From Exiguobacterium sp. SL-9 (lineage in GTDB: Bacteria; Bacillota; Bacilli; Exiguobacteriales; Exiguobacteriaceae): a stretch of 64,000 nucleotides of DNA. The translations under genes were made by a program, and so were the position numbers. The notes beneath the pieces are model-generated. The model was given only the letters and a program-made list of their open reading frames with translations. It ran no database searches and was not told where the DNA came from. Location: positions 186,001-250,000 of the forward strand of contig NZ_SJUO01000003.1 of assembly GCF_004336985.1 (NCBI RefSeq), written 5' to 3'. Numbering within the stretch: the first letter of the stretch is position 1; each line of letters starts with the position of its first letter. Below are positions 1 through 9,422 of this stretch, piece after piece.

Positions 1-290
1 TGTCGCTCCTCATGGCGAAAGCGACGCTCCAACCGGGAACGACGTCGATTTTCCGTCAGCTGCTCAGTAAACAGTCGGGTGGCAACATTCAGGCGCTCGC
101 GCCGAAGCCAGAATGGACGACGGTGCGGGACGCTGCCGAGAGCTTGATGCACCAAGGCGTCACGTTAATTGCCGTCAACGACCGGCTCGATTACGCGACG
201 GCGCTCGACTCACCGCTTGAATCGAACGACATGCTCTATATCGTCTGTCACGACGATTCTTGGGAGCGACTGAACCAAGGAGGAATTTGA
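1..290 (+). CDS. C-terminal part of a potassium channel / RCK-domain protein (5' end outside window)
   Basis: The frame is open from base 3 to the TGA at 288-290, so only the last 95 or so residues are present. The stretch around PGTTSIFRQLLS, followed by GGN and ending in SNDMLYIVCHD, resembles the C-terminal regulatory (RCK/TrkA-C) part of bacterial two-TM potassium channels of the YugO type. The channel pore and most of the Rossmann domain would lie upstream of the window. The stop overlaps the start of the next gene (TGATG), so the two are probably co-translated. The family call rests on a short tail, so it is tentative. Confidence 0.5.
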   Translation, partial: SLLMAKATLQPGTTSIFRQLLSKQSGGNIQALAPKPEWTTVRDAAESLMHQGVTLIAVNDRLDYATALDSPLESNDMLYIVCHDDSWERLNQGGI

Positions 291-1417
291 TGCATAACGG
301 AACGTTTATCCGCAAGATGACACGCATGCAAAACGTGCAACGCTGGGACGAGTATGCGCCGCATTATCATGACAACGCGGCGAGCCACAGTTTCCGTGTC
401 GCCGTCTTCAGCTTGATCGCGGCGTACTACGAAGAGAATAAGGGACAAAACGTCAATTTGCTAGATGTGCTCGGCAAGGCGCTGTTCCATGATATGAACG
501 AAGTGCAAACCGGTCCGATCATGCACCGGACGAAAAAAGAGCCGACGCTCAAAGAACATATCGAACGGATGGAGCGGACGGCGAGTCTTGGGCTCGTCGA
601 CTTGTTGTCGCAGTCGCTGCGTCCGCATTTCTATCGATTCCTCGTCGAGGCGGAGGACGACTCGTTCGAAGGGCGGCTCGTCGATGGGATCGACTCGTTC
701 GACGCGATGCTGTTCGTCCGCCGGGAAGTCGGACACGGCTCGCCCCATTTCGTCGCGAAGCTTGAAGAGATGAAAGCGGCCCTGCGCGATCATCCGCTCG
801 AATCGGTCCGCTGGCTCTACGAGCAAGTCGAGGCGGACACGGACGTGGCGACGTTCATCGAGAACGTCATGCGGATGGACAGTGTCAGACGTTGGAAAGG
901 CCGGTTCAATACGATTGACGACAACGATGCCATCCACGGGTTCCGAGCGGCCGGACTCGGGCTGTTTAGCGGCTTGCTCGAACGTGAGAAGTATGACGTC
1001 GACGTCGATGTCGCCGAACTGACGGCCCGCCTTCTCTGTCACGACCTCGTCGAAGGGGTGACCGGAGACGTGCTCGGTCCGGTGAAACATTCGACCGCCG
1101 AGACCGGTGCGGCCTTCGAGGCATATGAACGGGCTGAGAGCGAAGCGCTCTTGTCGCTCCTCCCGGACTATATGCAACCGGCGTTCCGACGCTATATGGC
1201 TGATTCAAAAGATGATACGTATGAGGGCATGCTCGTCGATATGATGGACAAACTCGATGCGCTCATCAAGATGAACATGGAGCGGAAGATGAACGGGGCC
1301 GAGTATGAGGTCACGTATCGGGAGCAACTCCGAAAAGTGCAGATGAGCTACGAGAACCCGAGCATGTTGTTCTTTTTGGCATATATCCTGCACGATTTAG
1401 ATTATGTCACTAGTTAA
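290..1417 (+). CDS. Tandem HD-domain phosphohydrolase (two YfbR-like 5'-deoxynucleotidase units)
   Basis: 375 aa, ATG at 290 with AAGGAGG seven bases upstream; this start is preferred over an upstream in-frame TTG at 260. The protein is two copies of a YfbR-type HD unit. Copy 1 (about residues 8-190) has QRW, SHSFRVA, FHDMNE and DGIDSFDA. Copy 2 (about 200-375) has RRW, IHGFRAA, CHDLVEGVTGD and DMMDKLDA. Each copy therefore keeps the metal-binding His...His-Asp...Asp set and the Arg-Trp of the family. YfbR enzymes dephosphorylate deoxyribonucleoside 5'-monophosphates and are normally single-unit proteins of about 190-200 aa, so this looks like an internal duplication or fusion. The substrate is inferred from family membership only. 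Confidence 0.75.
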   Translation: MHNGTFIRKMTRMQNVQRWDEYAPHYHDNAASHSFRVAVFSLIAAYYEENKGQNVNLLDVLGKALFHDMNEVQTGPIMHRTKKEPTLKEHIERMERTASLGLVDLLSQSLRPHFYRFLVEAEDDSFEGRLVDGIDSFDAMLFVRREVGHGSPHFVAKLEEMKAALRDHPLESVRWLYEQVEADTDVATFIENVMRMDSVRRWKGRFNTIDDNDAIHGFRAAGLGLFSGLLEREKYDVDVDVAELTARLLCHDLVEGVTGDVLGPVKHSTAETGAAFEAYERAESEALLSLLPDYMQPAFRRYMADSKDDTYEGMLVDMMDKLDALIKMNMERKMNGAEYEVTYREQLRKVQMSYENPSMLFFLAYILHDLDYVTS

Positions 1418-1422
1418 CGAGG

Positions 1423-1450
1423 TCGCAGACGACTGTCTGCGGCTTTTTTT
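1423..1450 (+). terminator. Rho-independent terminator after the tandem-HD gene
   Basis: CGCAGAC (1424-1430), loop GACT, GTCTGCG (1435-1441), then a T-run to 1450. It lies directly after the stop at 1417. Confidence 0.85.
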
Positions 1451-1517
1451 ATATCATTCATTGACATATATCATTTAACGATATATAGTAAAAGTAAGAT
1501 ATATCAATGAATGATAT
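1451..1517 (+). promoter_or_regulatory. Sigma-A promoter flanked by a 14-bp inverted repeat (probable PadR operator)
   Basis: The -35 is TTGACA (1461-1466) and the -10 is TATAGT (1484-1489), 17 bp apart. ATATCATTCATTGA (1451-1464) is the exact reverse complement of TCAATGAATGATAT (1504-1517), so the promoter is bracketed by a perfect inverted repeat. The left arm overlaps the -35 and the right arm lies just downstream of the start of transcription. The adjacent gene is a PadR-family repressor, so autorepression is the natural inference. Confidence 0.7.
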
Positions 1518-1530
1518 AGGAGGTGGCAGG

Positions 1531-1863
1531 ATGCCGCGTAACGACACGATTGAACTCGGAGAATTGACCGACAGCATGTTCTACATTCTGCTCGCCTTGA
1601 CCGAGGCGCGTCACGGCTACTTGATTATGCAGTTCGTCGAGGAATTGACGAACGGACGGATCAAGATTGGCCCGGCGTCGATGTATACGATTATCAAAAA
1701 GCTCGTGAACGCACAACTCATCGAGCCGCTCGATGGGGACGGGAAGAAGAAGAGTTATGTGATCACGACACAAGGCCGTGCCCTCGTGACCGAGGATTTG
1801 AAACGACGGCAAGCGATTGTTGACGATGCACGCTTCATTTTGGAAGAGGAGGGATACCGATGA
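1531..1863 (+). CDS. PadR-family transcriptional regulator
   Basis: 110 aa. ATG at 1531 is chosen over an in-frame ATG at 1507 because AGGAGG (1518-1523) is seven bases before it and 1507 lies inside the operator repeat. ELTDSMFYILLALTEARHGYLIMQ and the following GPASMYTIIKKLVNAQLIEP form the winged helix-turn-helix typical of PadR repressors, followed by a short C-terminal dimerisation helix. It overlaps the DUF2812 gene by four bases (ATGA). PadR/DUF2812 pairs are common in Bacillota; the PadR protein usually represses its own small operon in response to an envelope or phenolic signal. The signal here is unknown. Confidence 0.9.
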   Translation: MPRNDTIELGELTDSMFYILLALTEARHGYLIMQFVEELTNGRIKIGPASMYTIIKKLVNAQLIEPLDGDGKKKSYVITTQGRALVTEDLKRRQAIVDDARFILEEEGYR

Positions 1864-2387
1864 AACGCAAATACATGTCGAGTTGGGGACTGGCGTTCGC
1901 CGAAGAGCGGGAGATGAAAAAGCTGCAACAAATGGCCGCCGAAGGCTGGCATTTAGAGAAGTTCGCTCCGCTCGGGTATACGCTCGTCGAAGGGGAACCG
2001 ATGGACGTGCGCTATAGTCTCGATTATCGTAAACGACCGGACGAGGATTACTTCGAGCTGTTCGCCGCGAGCGGATGGGAACATGTCACGTCGACCGGCG
2101 ATGAGATTCATGTGTTCAAAGGCAGTCCGGACGCGACGCCTCTTTATACGGATTGCCAGACGACCCAAGAGAAATATGGGCAAGTCGAGCGGGCGATGGG
2201 GCGGGGTGCGCTCATCTGCTTGCTGTTATTCCTCGGATTCGTGTTCATGCTCCAATTGGATTGGCCGCAGACGGCGGAAGCCATCATTTTGGTGCTACAG
2301 ACGCTTGTCGTCATCGGGCTCGTCTTCACAGGACTCCCGTATCTCGGTTTCCTCGTGAAGCGAAAACGTTTGGAACGGAATGAATGA
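1860..2387 (+). CDS. DUF2812 domain membrane protein
   Basis: 175 aa, translationally coupled to the PadR gene. The N-terminal about 110 residues are soluble and match the DUF2812 pattern: an EEREMKKLQQMAAEGWHLE stretch, then LDYRKRPDEDYFELFAASGWEH. Two hydrophobic segments follow (about residues 118-137 and 143-163), and the protein ends in a basic tail. Its function is not known; the fixed association with PadR regulators suggests a membrane stress or drug-response role. Confidence 0.8.
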   Translation: MKRKYMSSWGLAFAEEREMKKLQQMAAEGWHLEKFAPLGYTLVEGEPMDVRYSLDYRKRPDEDYFELFAASGWEHVTSTGDEIHVFKGSPDATPLYTDCQTTQEKYGQVERAMGRGALICLLLFLGFVFMLQLDWPQTAEAIILVLQTLVVIGLVFTGLPYLGFLVKRKRLERNE

Positions 2388-2392
2388 CTAGG

Positions 2393-2422
2393 CGGATGGC
2401 ACAAGCCATCCGTTTTTGTTTT
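2393..2422 (+). terminator. Terminator of the PadR-DUF2812 operon
   Basis: CGGATGGC (2393-2400), loop ACAA, GCCATCCG (2405-2412), followed by TTTTTGTTTT. Confidence 0.9.
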
Positions 2423-2520
2423 GGTCGACTGAACTATTCAAGAAAAAAATAGTTAGGCGCAGAGAACCGTTTTTTCGAAATCCTCTATTCAACGAAAGTA
2501 GAATCCGGCATGATGATTAA

Positions 2521-2534
2521 TGAAAGCGCTTGCA
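2521..2534 (+). promoter_or_regulatory. cre site (CcpA operator) of the amylase gene
   Basis: TGAAAGCGCTTGCA fits the cre consensus TGWAARCGYTWNCW at every position. It lies 26 bases before the amylase ATG. A weak promoter (TCGAAA at 2476-2481, TAGAAT at 2499-2504, 17 bp apart) would put the site just downstream of the transcription start, the usual position for glucose repression. The promoter call is tentative; the cre is convincing. Confidence 0.8.
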
Positions 2535-2544
2535 TTCATTTTGA

Positions 2545-4104
<1,560 letters not shown>

Positions 4105-4106
4105 TG

Positions 4107-4154
4107 AAAACACCCGGTTGAAGTGAGGTGATCCTCTCTTCAACCGGGTGTTTT
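4107..4154. terminator. Bidirectional terminator between the amylase gene and lipM
   Basis: AAAACACCCGGTTGAAG (4107-4123) pairs with CTTCAACCGGGTGTTTT (4138-4154). The convergent genes stop on either side, so it probably serves both strands. Confidence 0.85.
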
Positions 4155-4160
4155 GTTGAT

Positions 4161-4991
4161 TCAACGTTTCCAGACCCAGTCGTCACTCTCGTATTTGGTG
4201 ACGAGCTGACGAATCTCTTCTTGCTGGTCCTCGGTGAACGTCAGCGGTTCGAACGTCAAATCGAACGCGTCGCGGAATCCGTCTGTGAACGCCGCGGCGA
4301 CCTCGTCGAAGGCGACCGGTCGACCGAGCGTCTCGTTCAAGGAGACGGCCTTGTCCCCGAAGCGCGCCTTCGCCTCCGCCTTTTCATCGGCCTCGAGATT
4401 GAAGCAGTCGAACAGGACGTCATCATCGATTGACAACGGGATCGACCCGTGCTGCAAAACGGCGCCTTGGTGGCGCACCTGGGCGCTCCCGGCAATCTTT
4501 TTTCCGTTGACGGCGAGCTCGTAATACGAAGCGGCGTCGAAGCAGACGGCCGACTTCGGCTTCCGGAGCGCTTCGCGGTCTGCCTCGGTCAGCGGCACTG
4601 AGAACTCGGCCGGGACGCCGAGCGCGTGGTAGCCACGGCGCACCCCTTCGGTCAGGAGGCGATAGCTCTCGATGACGTTCGTCGGCAAAGAGGGCATCGT
4701 TTCAGGCAAGATGACGCTATACGTCAGCTCGTCCGCGTGCAGAACGGCCCGCCCACCGGTCAAACGGCGGACGACCGGGATGCCATTCAAGGCGAGCGCG
4801 TCGCGGTCGAGATCGCGCGTCGCCCGTTGGAAGCGCCCGACGCTGATGGCGTGCGGGGTCCAAGCGTAAAAGCGGAGTGTCGGTTTTACGTCACCGCGCG
4901 CGACCCAGCCGGCGATGGCCTCATCGATGGCCATATTCTCGGCCGGGGACAGCGGGGCGGTGTGAAGCAAATGCCATGTCGTTCCAATCAT
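4161..4991 (-). CDS. lipM: Octanoyl-[ACP]:GcvH octanoyltransferase LipM
   Basis: 276 aa, close to B. subtilis LipM (about 278). The lipoate ligase/BPL fold signature RRLTGGRAVLHADELTYS is followed by SAVCFDAASYYELAVNGKKIAGSAQVR; the Cys in this stretch corresponds to the acyl-thioester Cys of LipM, and the Lys in GKKIAGSAQ is the conserved active-site Lys. LipM moves octanoate from acyl carrier protein to the GcvH lipoyl domain, the first step of lipoate assembly. It lies 18 bases after lipA on the same strand, so the two form an operon. The ribosome site is weak (AAGAGACG). It could be confused with a lipoate-protein ligase, but the Cys and the lipA neighbour favour LipM. Confidence 0.88.
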   Translation of the reverse strand: MIGTTWHLLHTAPLSPAENMAIDEAIAGWVARGDVKPTLRFYAWTPHAISVGRFQRATRDLDRDALALNGIPVVRRLTGGRAVLHADELTYSVILPETMPSLPTNVIESYRLLTEGVRRGYHALGVPAEFSVPLTEADREALRKPKSAVCFDAASYYELAVNGKKIAGSAQVRHQGAVLQHGSIPLSIDDDVLFDCFNLEADEKAEAKARFGDKAVSLNETLGRPVAFDEVAAAFTDGFRDAFDLTFEPLTFTEDQQEEIRQLVTKYESDDWVWKR

Positions 4992-5009
4992 AAACGTCTC
5001 TTCTTTCTC

Positions 5010-5906
5010 TTAGTCGATTGGCAACATCGTATGACGACGCGCCTTGTGGACTTGTTCGTCCGCGTGATATGAAGAACGTACGAGCGGTCCGGCCTCGCAG
5101 TGCGAGAACCCTTTAGACAAGGCAATCTCTTTTAGCTCGGCGAACTCATCTGGATGGTAGTAGCGCTCGACGTCGAGGTGCTTCTTCGTCGGCTGTAAAT
5201 ATTGACCGAGCGTAAGAATATCGACATGATGGGCCCGGAGATCGTCCATCGCTTCAATCAACTCTTCGCGTGTCTCGCCAAGTCCGACCATGATCGACGA
5301 CTTCGTCGGGATGTCCGGGTTCAGCTCTTTCGACCGTTTTAAAAACTCAAGCGTCCGATCGTACGTCGCTTTCGCCCGAACTCTCGGCGTCAAGCGGCGG
5401 ACCGTCTCCAAATTATGGTTCATGATGTCCGGGCCGGCATCGATCAGCGTCTGGAGCGCCGAGAAGTCACCCATCATATCGGACGGGAGCACTTCGATCG
5501 ACGTCTCCGGATTCATGGAACGGACGGCGCGGACCGTCTCGGCGAATACGGTCGCCCCGTAGTCGCTCAAGTCGTCGCGGGCGACGGCCGTGATGACGAC
5601 GTGCTTCAAGTTCATGAGGCGGACCGACTCGGCGACGCGTTTCGGTTCTTCCCAGTCGAGTTCATTCGGCTTGCCCGTCGTGACCGCGCAGAAGCGGCAA
5701 GCGCGGGTGCAGATGCTCCCGAGAATCATGAACGTTGCGGTGCGGCGGACGGCCCAGCATTCATGGATGTTCGGACATTTTGCTTCCTCACAGACCGTAT
5801 GTAGATTTTTCTCGCGCATCATGTTTTTGAGACCGGTATATGTCTCGTTCGTGTTCAGTTTAATCTTTAACCACTCCGGCTTTCGTTTCAGTTCCCCTCG
5901 TGCCAA
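5010..5906 (-). CDS. lipA: Lipoyl synthase LipA (radical SAM)
   Basis: 298 aa, the same length as B. subtilis LipA. Auxiliary cluster cysteines are in [12 protein letters not shown] (about residues 39-50) and the radical SAM cysteines in CTRACRFC (about 67-74); the C-terminal VRSSYHA supplies the conserved Ser ligand region. LipA inserts two sulfurs into octanoylated lipoyl domains. The start is a TTG (5904-5906), preceded by an AGGGGG-type site; homologues begin at the same place ([14 protein letters not shown]). It is the first gene of the lipA-lipM operon. Confidence 0.95.
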   Translation of the reverse strand: MARGELKRKPEWLKIKLNTNETYTGLKNMMREKNLHTVCEEAKCPNIHECWAVRRTATFMILGSICTRACRFCAVTTGKPNELDWEEPKRVAESVRLMNLKHVVITAVARDDLSDYGATVFAETVRAVRSMNPETSIEVLPSDMMGDFSALQTLIDAGPDIMNHNLETVRRLTPRVRAKATYDRTLEFLKRSKELNPDIPTKSSIMVGLGETREELIEAMDDLRAHHVDILTLGQYLQPTKKHLDVERYYHPDEFAELKEIALSKGFSHCEAGPLVRSSYHADEQVHKARRHTMLPID

Positions 5907-5987
5907 GATGATTTCCCCCTTTTTGAAAGTTAACCCCTAACAAAAAGAGTTTACCAAAGATGAGGACGAATTCGAACCAGCGAAATT

Positions 5988-6002
5988 ATTGGCTTTGCCA
6001 AT
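5988..6002. promoter_or_regulatory. 15-bp palindrome upstream of lipA
   Basis: ATTGGC-TTT-GCCAAT is a perfect inverted repeat about 80 bases upstream of the lipA start. I do not recognise the cognate regulator. It could be an operator or chance. Confidence 0.35.
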
Positions 6003-6066
6003 ACAGTTTGGTTGTGTGTCAAAACAGAATATATATTTCAAAATGGTTACGCTTTCATGTGAAGTG

Positions 6067-6095
6067 TTGTTTCCCATTTTTTGAATTGTTATACT
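6067..6095 (+). promoter_or_regulatory. Sigma-A promoter of the nagZ leader
   Basis: TTGTTT (6067-6072), 17-bp spacer, TATACT (6090-6095). Transcription would begin near 6102, giving a leader of about 134 nt before nagZ. The rest of the 5907-6235 gap holds the palindrome above and the hairpin below; no gene is seen. Confidence 0.6.
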
Positions 6096-6139
6096 GACGT
6101 TGACCACCTGAATAAGGACCATATGTGACTGATACGATC

Positions 6140-6198
6140 AGGCATGGGGTGAACGAGCGTTGGTGAGGCAACGCTTCTTCCTCCATGCCTTTTTGTTT
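6140..6198 (+). terminator. Intrinsic terminator inside the nagZ leader
   Basis: AGGCATGG (6140-6147) pairs with CCATGCCT (6183-6190), enclosing an inner hairpin AGCGTTG/CAACGCT (6156-6162 / 6169-6175), followed by TTTTTGTTT. It lies after the promoter and before the nagZ ribosome site, so it either ends a short RNA or acts as an attenuator. A further small hairpin CTGAT-ACG-ATCAG precedes and abuts it. Confidence 0.7.
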
Positions 6199-6235
6199 GG
6201 GGGTCGGGGAAACTTTCAAAAAAGGAGTGGGGAAC

Positions 6236-8185
6236 ATGAACAAAGCACTGAACTGGACGGCGACACTGGGGCTAACGACAGCATTACTCGTCTCATCGGT
6301 CCCGATGGCGAACGCGGTCGTGGCAGAGGAGACGCCGGCACCGTCGATTGAACAGCGTGTCGATACGAAGCTCGAATCGATGACGCTTGAACAGAAGCTC
6401 GGTCAAATGATCATGCCAGACTTCCGATTATGGAACGGGGCAAACCATACGGCTCTCGCACCAGACGTGGCGCGTGTCATCGATCGGTTTGATCTCGGGG
6501 GTGTCATCTTGTTCGCGGAAAACGTGACCGAGACCGAACAGACGACGAAACTCGTCCACGACCTCCAAGAAGTCATCAAACAAGATGAAAGCAACGATAT
6601 TCCATTGTTCATCACGATCGACCAAGAGGGTGGGATTGTGACACGGCTCGGGACAGGTACGAACTTGCCGGGAAACATGGCGCTCGGGGCGACCCGGAGC
6701 AGCCAGTACGCCTATGACGCGGGGAATATCATCGGTTCGGAGTTGAACGCGCTCGGGGTGAACGTCAACTTCGGTCCGGTATTGGACGTCAACAACAACC
6801 CGGCCAACCCGGTTATCGGCGTGCGCTCGTTCTCGAGCGACCCGGAACTCGTCGGCGAGCTCGGCTCGGCGATGACGCAAGGCATTCAAGACCAGGGCGT
6901 CGCCGCGACGGCGAAACACTTCCCGGGTCATGGTGACACGGCGGTCGACTCGCATTACGGACTCCCGATCGTCGACAAATCACTCGAAGACTTGCGAGGC
7001 CTCGAGTTATTGCCGTTCAAACGGGCCATCACTGAAGGCATCGATATGATTATGACGGCACACATCGGCATGCCACAAATCGAGGATGAGGTCGTCAACT
7101 CACCACGCGGCACGTTCCCGCTACCGGCGACGTTGTCAGACGATGTCATCACCGGCGTCTTGCGTGAAGAGATGGGCTATGAAGGCATCGTCGTCACGGA
7201 CGCCTTGAACATGCAAGCGATCGCCGACAACTTCACAGAAGCGGAAGCGGTCATCAAAACGTTCGAGGCGGGTGTCGATATCGCCCTCATGCCGACGATC
7301 TTACGGTCGAACGCGGACGTCGTGAAACTCGAGACGATCTTTGACGATGTCATCGCGGCCGTCGAAGACGGACGCCTGTCAGAAGACAAGATTGATGCAG
7401 CGGTCGAGCGCATTTTGACGCTCAAAGCGAAACGCGGTATTTGGGATGAGTTGGTCGACACGACGACGCTCGAGGCGAAACTCGCTGAGGCGAAAGCGGT
7501 CGTCGGCAGTGCCGAGCATAAAGCGAAAGAACGTGAGATCGCCGAGGCGGCGGTCACGCTCGTGAAAAACGACGACAAGACGCTTCCGTTCAAACCGAAA
7601 AAAGGCGAGACGGTCCTCGTCTTGTCACCGGCGAAAGACCAGACGGACAGCATGATCAAGACGATTAAGTCGCTCGAGAAGAACGCCGGCAATATGAAAG
7701 ACGTGAACGTCATCGCCGCGAACTATACGGCATCGACGAAGCACTTGGATCAAAACCCGGCATTGAAAGAAAAACTCGACGCGGCCGACTATATCATCGT
7801 CGGCTCGAACGTGAACAACAGCGCCAAGCTGAAATCGACGTCGGCTGATCACTACGTACCGGCCGAAGTGTTCCGTTACGCGAACGAGACGGGCAAGAAG
7901 TCAGTCTTGCTCAGTTTGCGCAACCCTTACGATGTGGCCGTTCAACCGGACGCACCGGCCCAGCTCCTCATCTACGGGTTCAAAGGTGATCCGAATGGAC
8001 CGGACTCAGAGGCAGGCAATGCCAAATCGGCAGGACCGAACCTCCCGGCCGGCATTCGCGCCATCTTCGGTGAAGTGAAACCGACGGGCAAACTCCCGGT
8101 CGACGTACCGACGTTCGAGAACGGCGCGTTCGGTGACGACTTGCACCTCGAGTTTGGTGACGGATTCCGCAACTGGAACAAGTAA
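6236..8185 (+). CDS. nagZ: Secreted beta-N-acetylhexosaminidase NagZ (GH3)
   Basis: 649 aa; ATG at 6236 with AAAGGAG eight bases upstream, chosen over an in-frame ATG at 6185 that overlaps the terminator. A Sec signal peptide ends near ANA, with no lipobox Cys, unlike the B. subtilis NagZ lipoprotein. GH3 signatures: ITIDQEGG, KHFPGHGDTAVDSHYGLP (the His/Asp acid-base loop of NagZ) and VTDALNMQAI (nucleophile Asp). The C-terminal about 250 residues form the second GH3 domain found in Gram-positive NagZ. The enzyme removes GlcNAc from muropeptides or wall fragments, feeding the MurNAc pathway at 14.6-19.5 kb. It is monocistronic. Confidence 0.92.
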   Translation: MNKALNWTATLGLTTALLVSSVPMANAVVAEETPAPSIEQRVDTKLESMTLEQKLGQMIMPDFRLWNGANHTALAPDVARVIDRFDLGGVILFAENVTETEQTTKLVHDLQEVIKQDESNDIPLFITIDQEGGIVTRLGTGTNLPGNMALGATRSSQYAYDAGNIIGSELNALGVNVNFGPVLDVNNNPANPVIGVRSFSSDPELVGELGSAMTQGIQDQGVAATAKHFPGHGDTAVDSHYGLPIVDKSLEDLRGLELLPFKRAITEGIDMIMTAHIGMPQIEDEVVNSPRGTFPLPATLSDDVITGVLREEMGYEGIVVTDALNMQAIADNFTEAEAVIKTFEAGVDIALMPTILRSNADVVKLETIFDDVIAAVEDGRLSEDKIDAAVERILTLKAKRGIWDELVDTTTLEAKLAEAKAVVGSAEHKAKEREIAEAAVTLVKNDDKTLPFKPKKGETVLVLSPAKDQTDSMIKTIKSLEKNAGNMKDVNVIAANYTASTKHLDQNPALKEKLDAADYIIVGSNVNNSAKLKSTSADHYVPAEVFRYANETGKKSVLLSLRNPYDVAVQPDAPAQLLIYGFKGDPNGPDSEAGNAKSAGPNLPAGIRAIFGEVKPTGKLPVDVPTFENGAFGDDLHLEFGDGFRNWNK

Positions 8186-8187
8186 AC

Positions 8188-8226
8188 AAAAACCGCGAGC
8201 GCCCCATAAGGGTGCTCGCGGTTTTT
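8188..8226. terminator. Bidirectional terminator between nagZ and the lipL operon
   Basis: AAAAACCGCGAGC (8188-8200) pairs with GCTCGCGGTTTTT (8214-8226). Confidence 0.9.
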
Positions 8227-8573
8227 CATTTGAATAACGTATCAAGGATGGCGTAGTTGACGGTTTCGAACTCGCGATCGCGGAGACCGTGTCCTTGTTC
8301 CAAGTTAAAACTGTAAACGACATGCATGACACCATCGCGTCGTTTGACAAAAAAGTCGTACATGACGTCCGGTTCATCATTGAACGTGACATGGAACATG
8401 GTACCGAATTGAGTGATACTGGCATGCGATGAATAAGACGAATCAGACAGTGCATGATGTTCCTGCAAATAGTTTTGAAGAAATTGTCGTTTATGGGCTT
8501 CATCGATGTGAAACAACGTATATGCTCCAATCAGCAGGAGTAATCCCGTCGTGAGCCAAACGCGTCGTTTCAT
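8226..8573 (-). CDS. DUF3139-type membrane-anchored protein
   Basis: 115 aa from the ATG at 8571-8573; a GTG one codon earlier is also possible. One N-terminal membrane segment (VWLTTGLLLLIGAYTLF) is followed by a soluble domain with VTFNDEPDVMYDFFV, the pattern of small DUF3139 proteins. It is the last gene of the lipL-degV operon and overlaps the degV stop (TGATG). Function unknown. Confidence 0.65.
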   Translation of the reverse strand: MKRRVWLTTGLLLLIGAYTLFHIDEAHKRQFLQNYLQEHHALSDSSYSSHASITQFGTMFHVTFNDEPDVMYDFFVKRRDGVMHVVYSFNLEQGHGLRDREFETVNYAILDTLFK

Positions 8574-9418
8574 CACGCCTCAAAATAACCGACGACAAGA
8601 AGGCCCGGACCGGTGTGCGCTCCGATGGCCGATCCGACAATCGTCTTCGTGACGCTCGCCGGATTCACGTGCTGCCGAAGCAACGCCTCGAACTGGTCGG
8701 CTTTGACCGGGTCATCGCCGTGACCGATGAAGACGTGTCCACCCTCGACGAGTGGCTTCGATTCGGTCATCCACTCCGCGATGCGGCGCATCACTTTTTT
8801 ATGTCCGCGAACCTTTTCGATTGGGACGAGTTTGCCGTCTTCGACCGTGAGGAGCGGTAAAATGGTCAACAAGTCACCGATGAACGCGCTCGCTTTCGAG
8901 ACGCGACCGCCGCGCATCAAATATTCGAGTGATTCGACCGTGAACAAATGACGGATTTTGCCGACAAGTGACGTCGCGTAGGCGACCGTCTCTTCATACG
9001 AGTGGTCTTGGCCATACTCGGCGACCGTCTTGACGAACAACCCTTGTCCGACCGAGGCGGCGCGCGTATCAAGAATATGGAACGTGCTGTTCGGGTATTC
9101 TTCTTTAAGTAGGTTTCCGACCATGACGGCCGTCTGATAGGTGCCTGAAAGCTCACCAGAGAAAGCGAGATACAGGAATGGGATCTCCGATTCGAGATGT
9201 TGACGGAAGCATTGTTCGATCCGGGTCGTCTCGATTTGGAACGTCTTCGGCGTTTTCCCGGCACGCATCGCATCGTATACATCTTTCGGTTGGATCGTTT
9301 CCCCGTCTAAAAATTCCTCGTTGTCGATGACGACACCGAGCGGTAACAGTTCGAGACCGTACTCGATGACCTGGTCTTGGGTCAAATCGGCGCCGGTGTC
9401 AGTTATGATTTTAAACAT
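8573..9418 (-). CDS. DegV-family fatty-acid-binding protein (FakB type)
   Basis: 281 aa, AGGAG eight bases before the ATG. The N-terminal TDTGADLTQDQ and the SGELSGTYQTA segment are DegV signatures; these residues hold the fatty-acid carboxylate in FakB proteins, which present fatty acids to the kinase FakA for phosphorylation. The C-terminal GSAIGAHTGPG is also characteristic. The gene starts four bases after lipL, so the two are co-transcribed. That is suggestive because both handle acyl chains, but a functional link is inference. Confidence 0.88.
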   Translation of the reverse strand: MFKIITDTGADLTQDQVIEYGLELLPLGVVIDNEEFLDGETIQPKDVYDAMRAGKTPKTFQIETTRIEQCFRQHLESEIPFLYLAFSGELSGTYQTAVMVGNLLKEEYPNSTFHILDTRAASVGQGLFVKTVAEYGQDHSYEETVAYATSLVGKIRHLFTVESLEYLMRGGRVSKASAFIGDLLTILPLLTVEDGKLVPIEKVRGHKKVMRRIAEWMTESKPLVEGGHVFIGHGDDPVKADQFEALLRQHVNPASVTKTIVGSAIGAHTGPGLLVVGYFEA

Positions 9419-9422
9419 GCAT

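Noticed and set aside
461-1177. Long open frame on the minus strand under the tandem-HD gene.
   Set aside because: Low-complexity Arg/Glu-rich translation typical of the antisense of a GC-rich gene; no ribosome site or family pattern.
6044-6057. TGGTTACGCTTTCA as a cre site for nagZ.
   Set aside because: Three mismatches in the left half of the consensus; kept out of the feature list.
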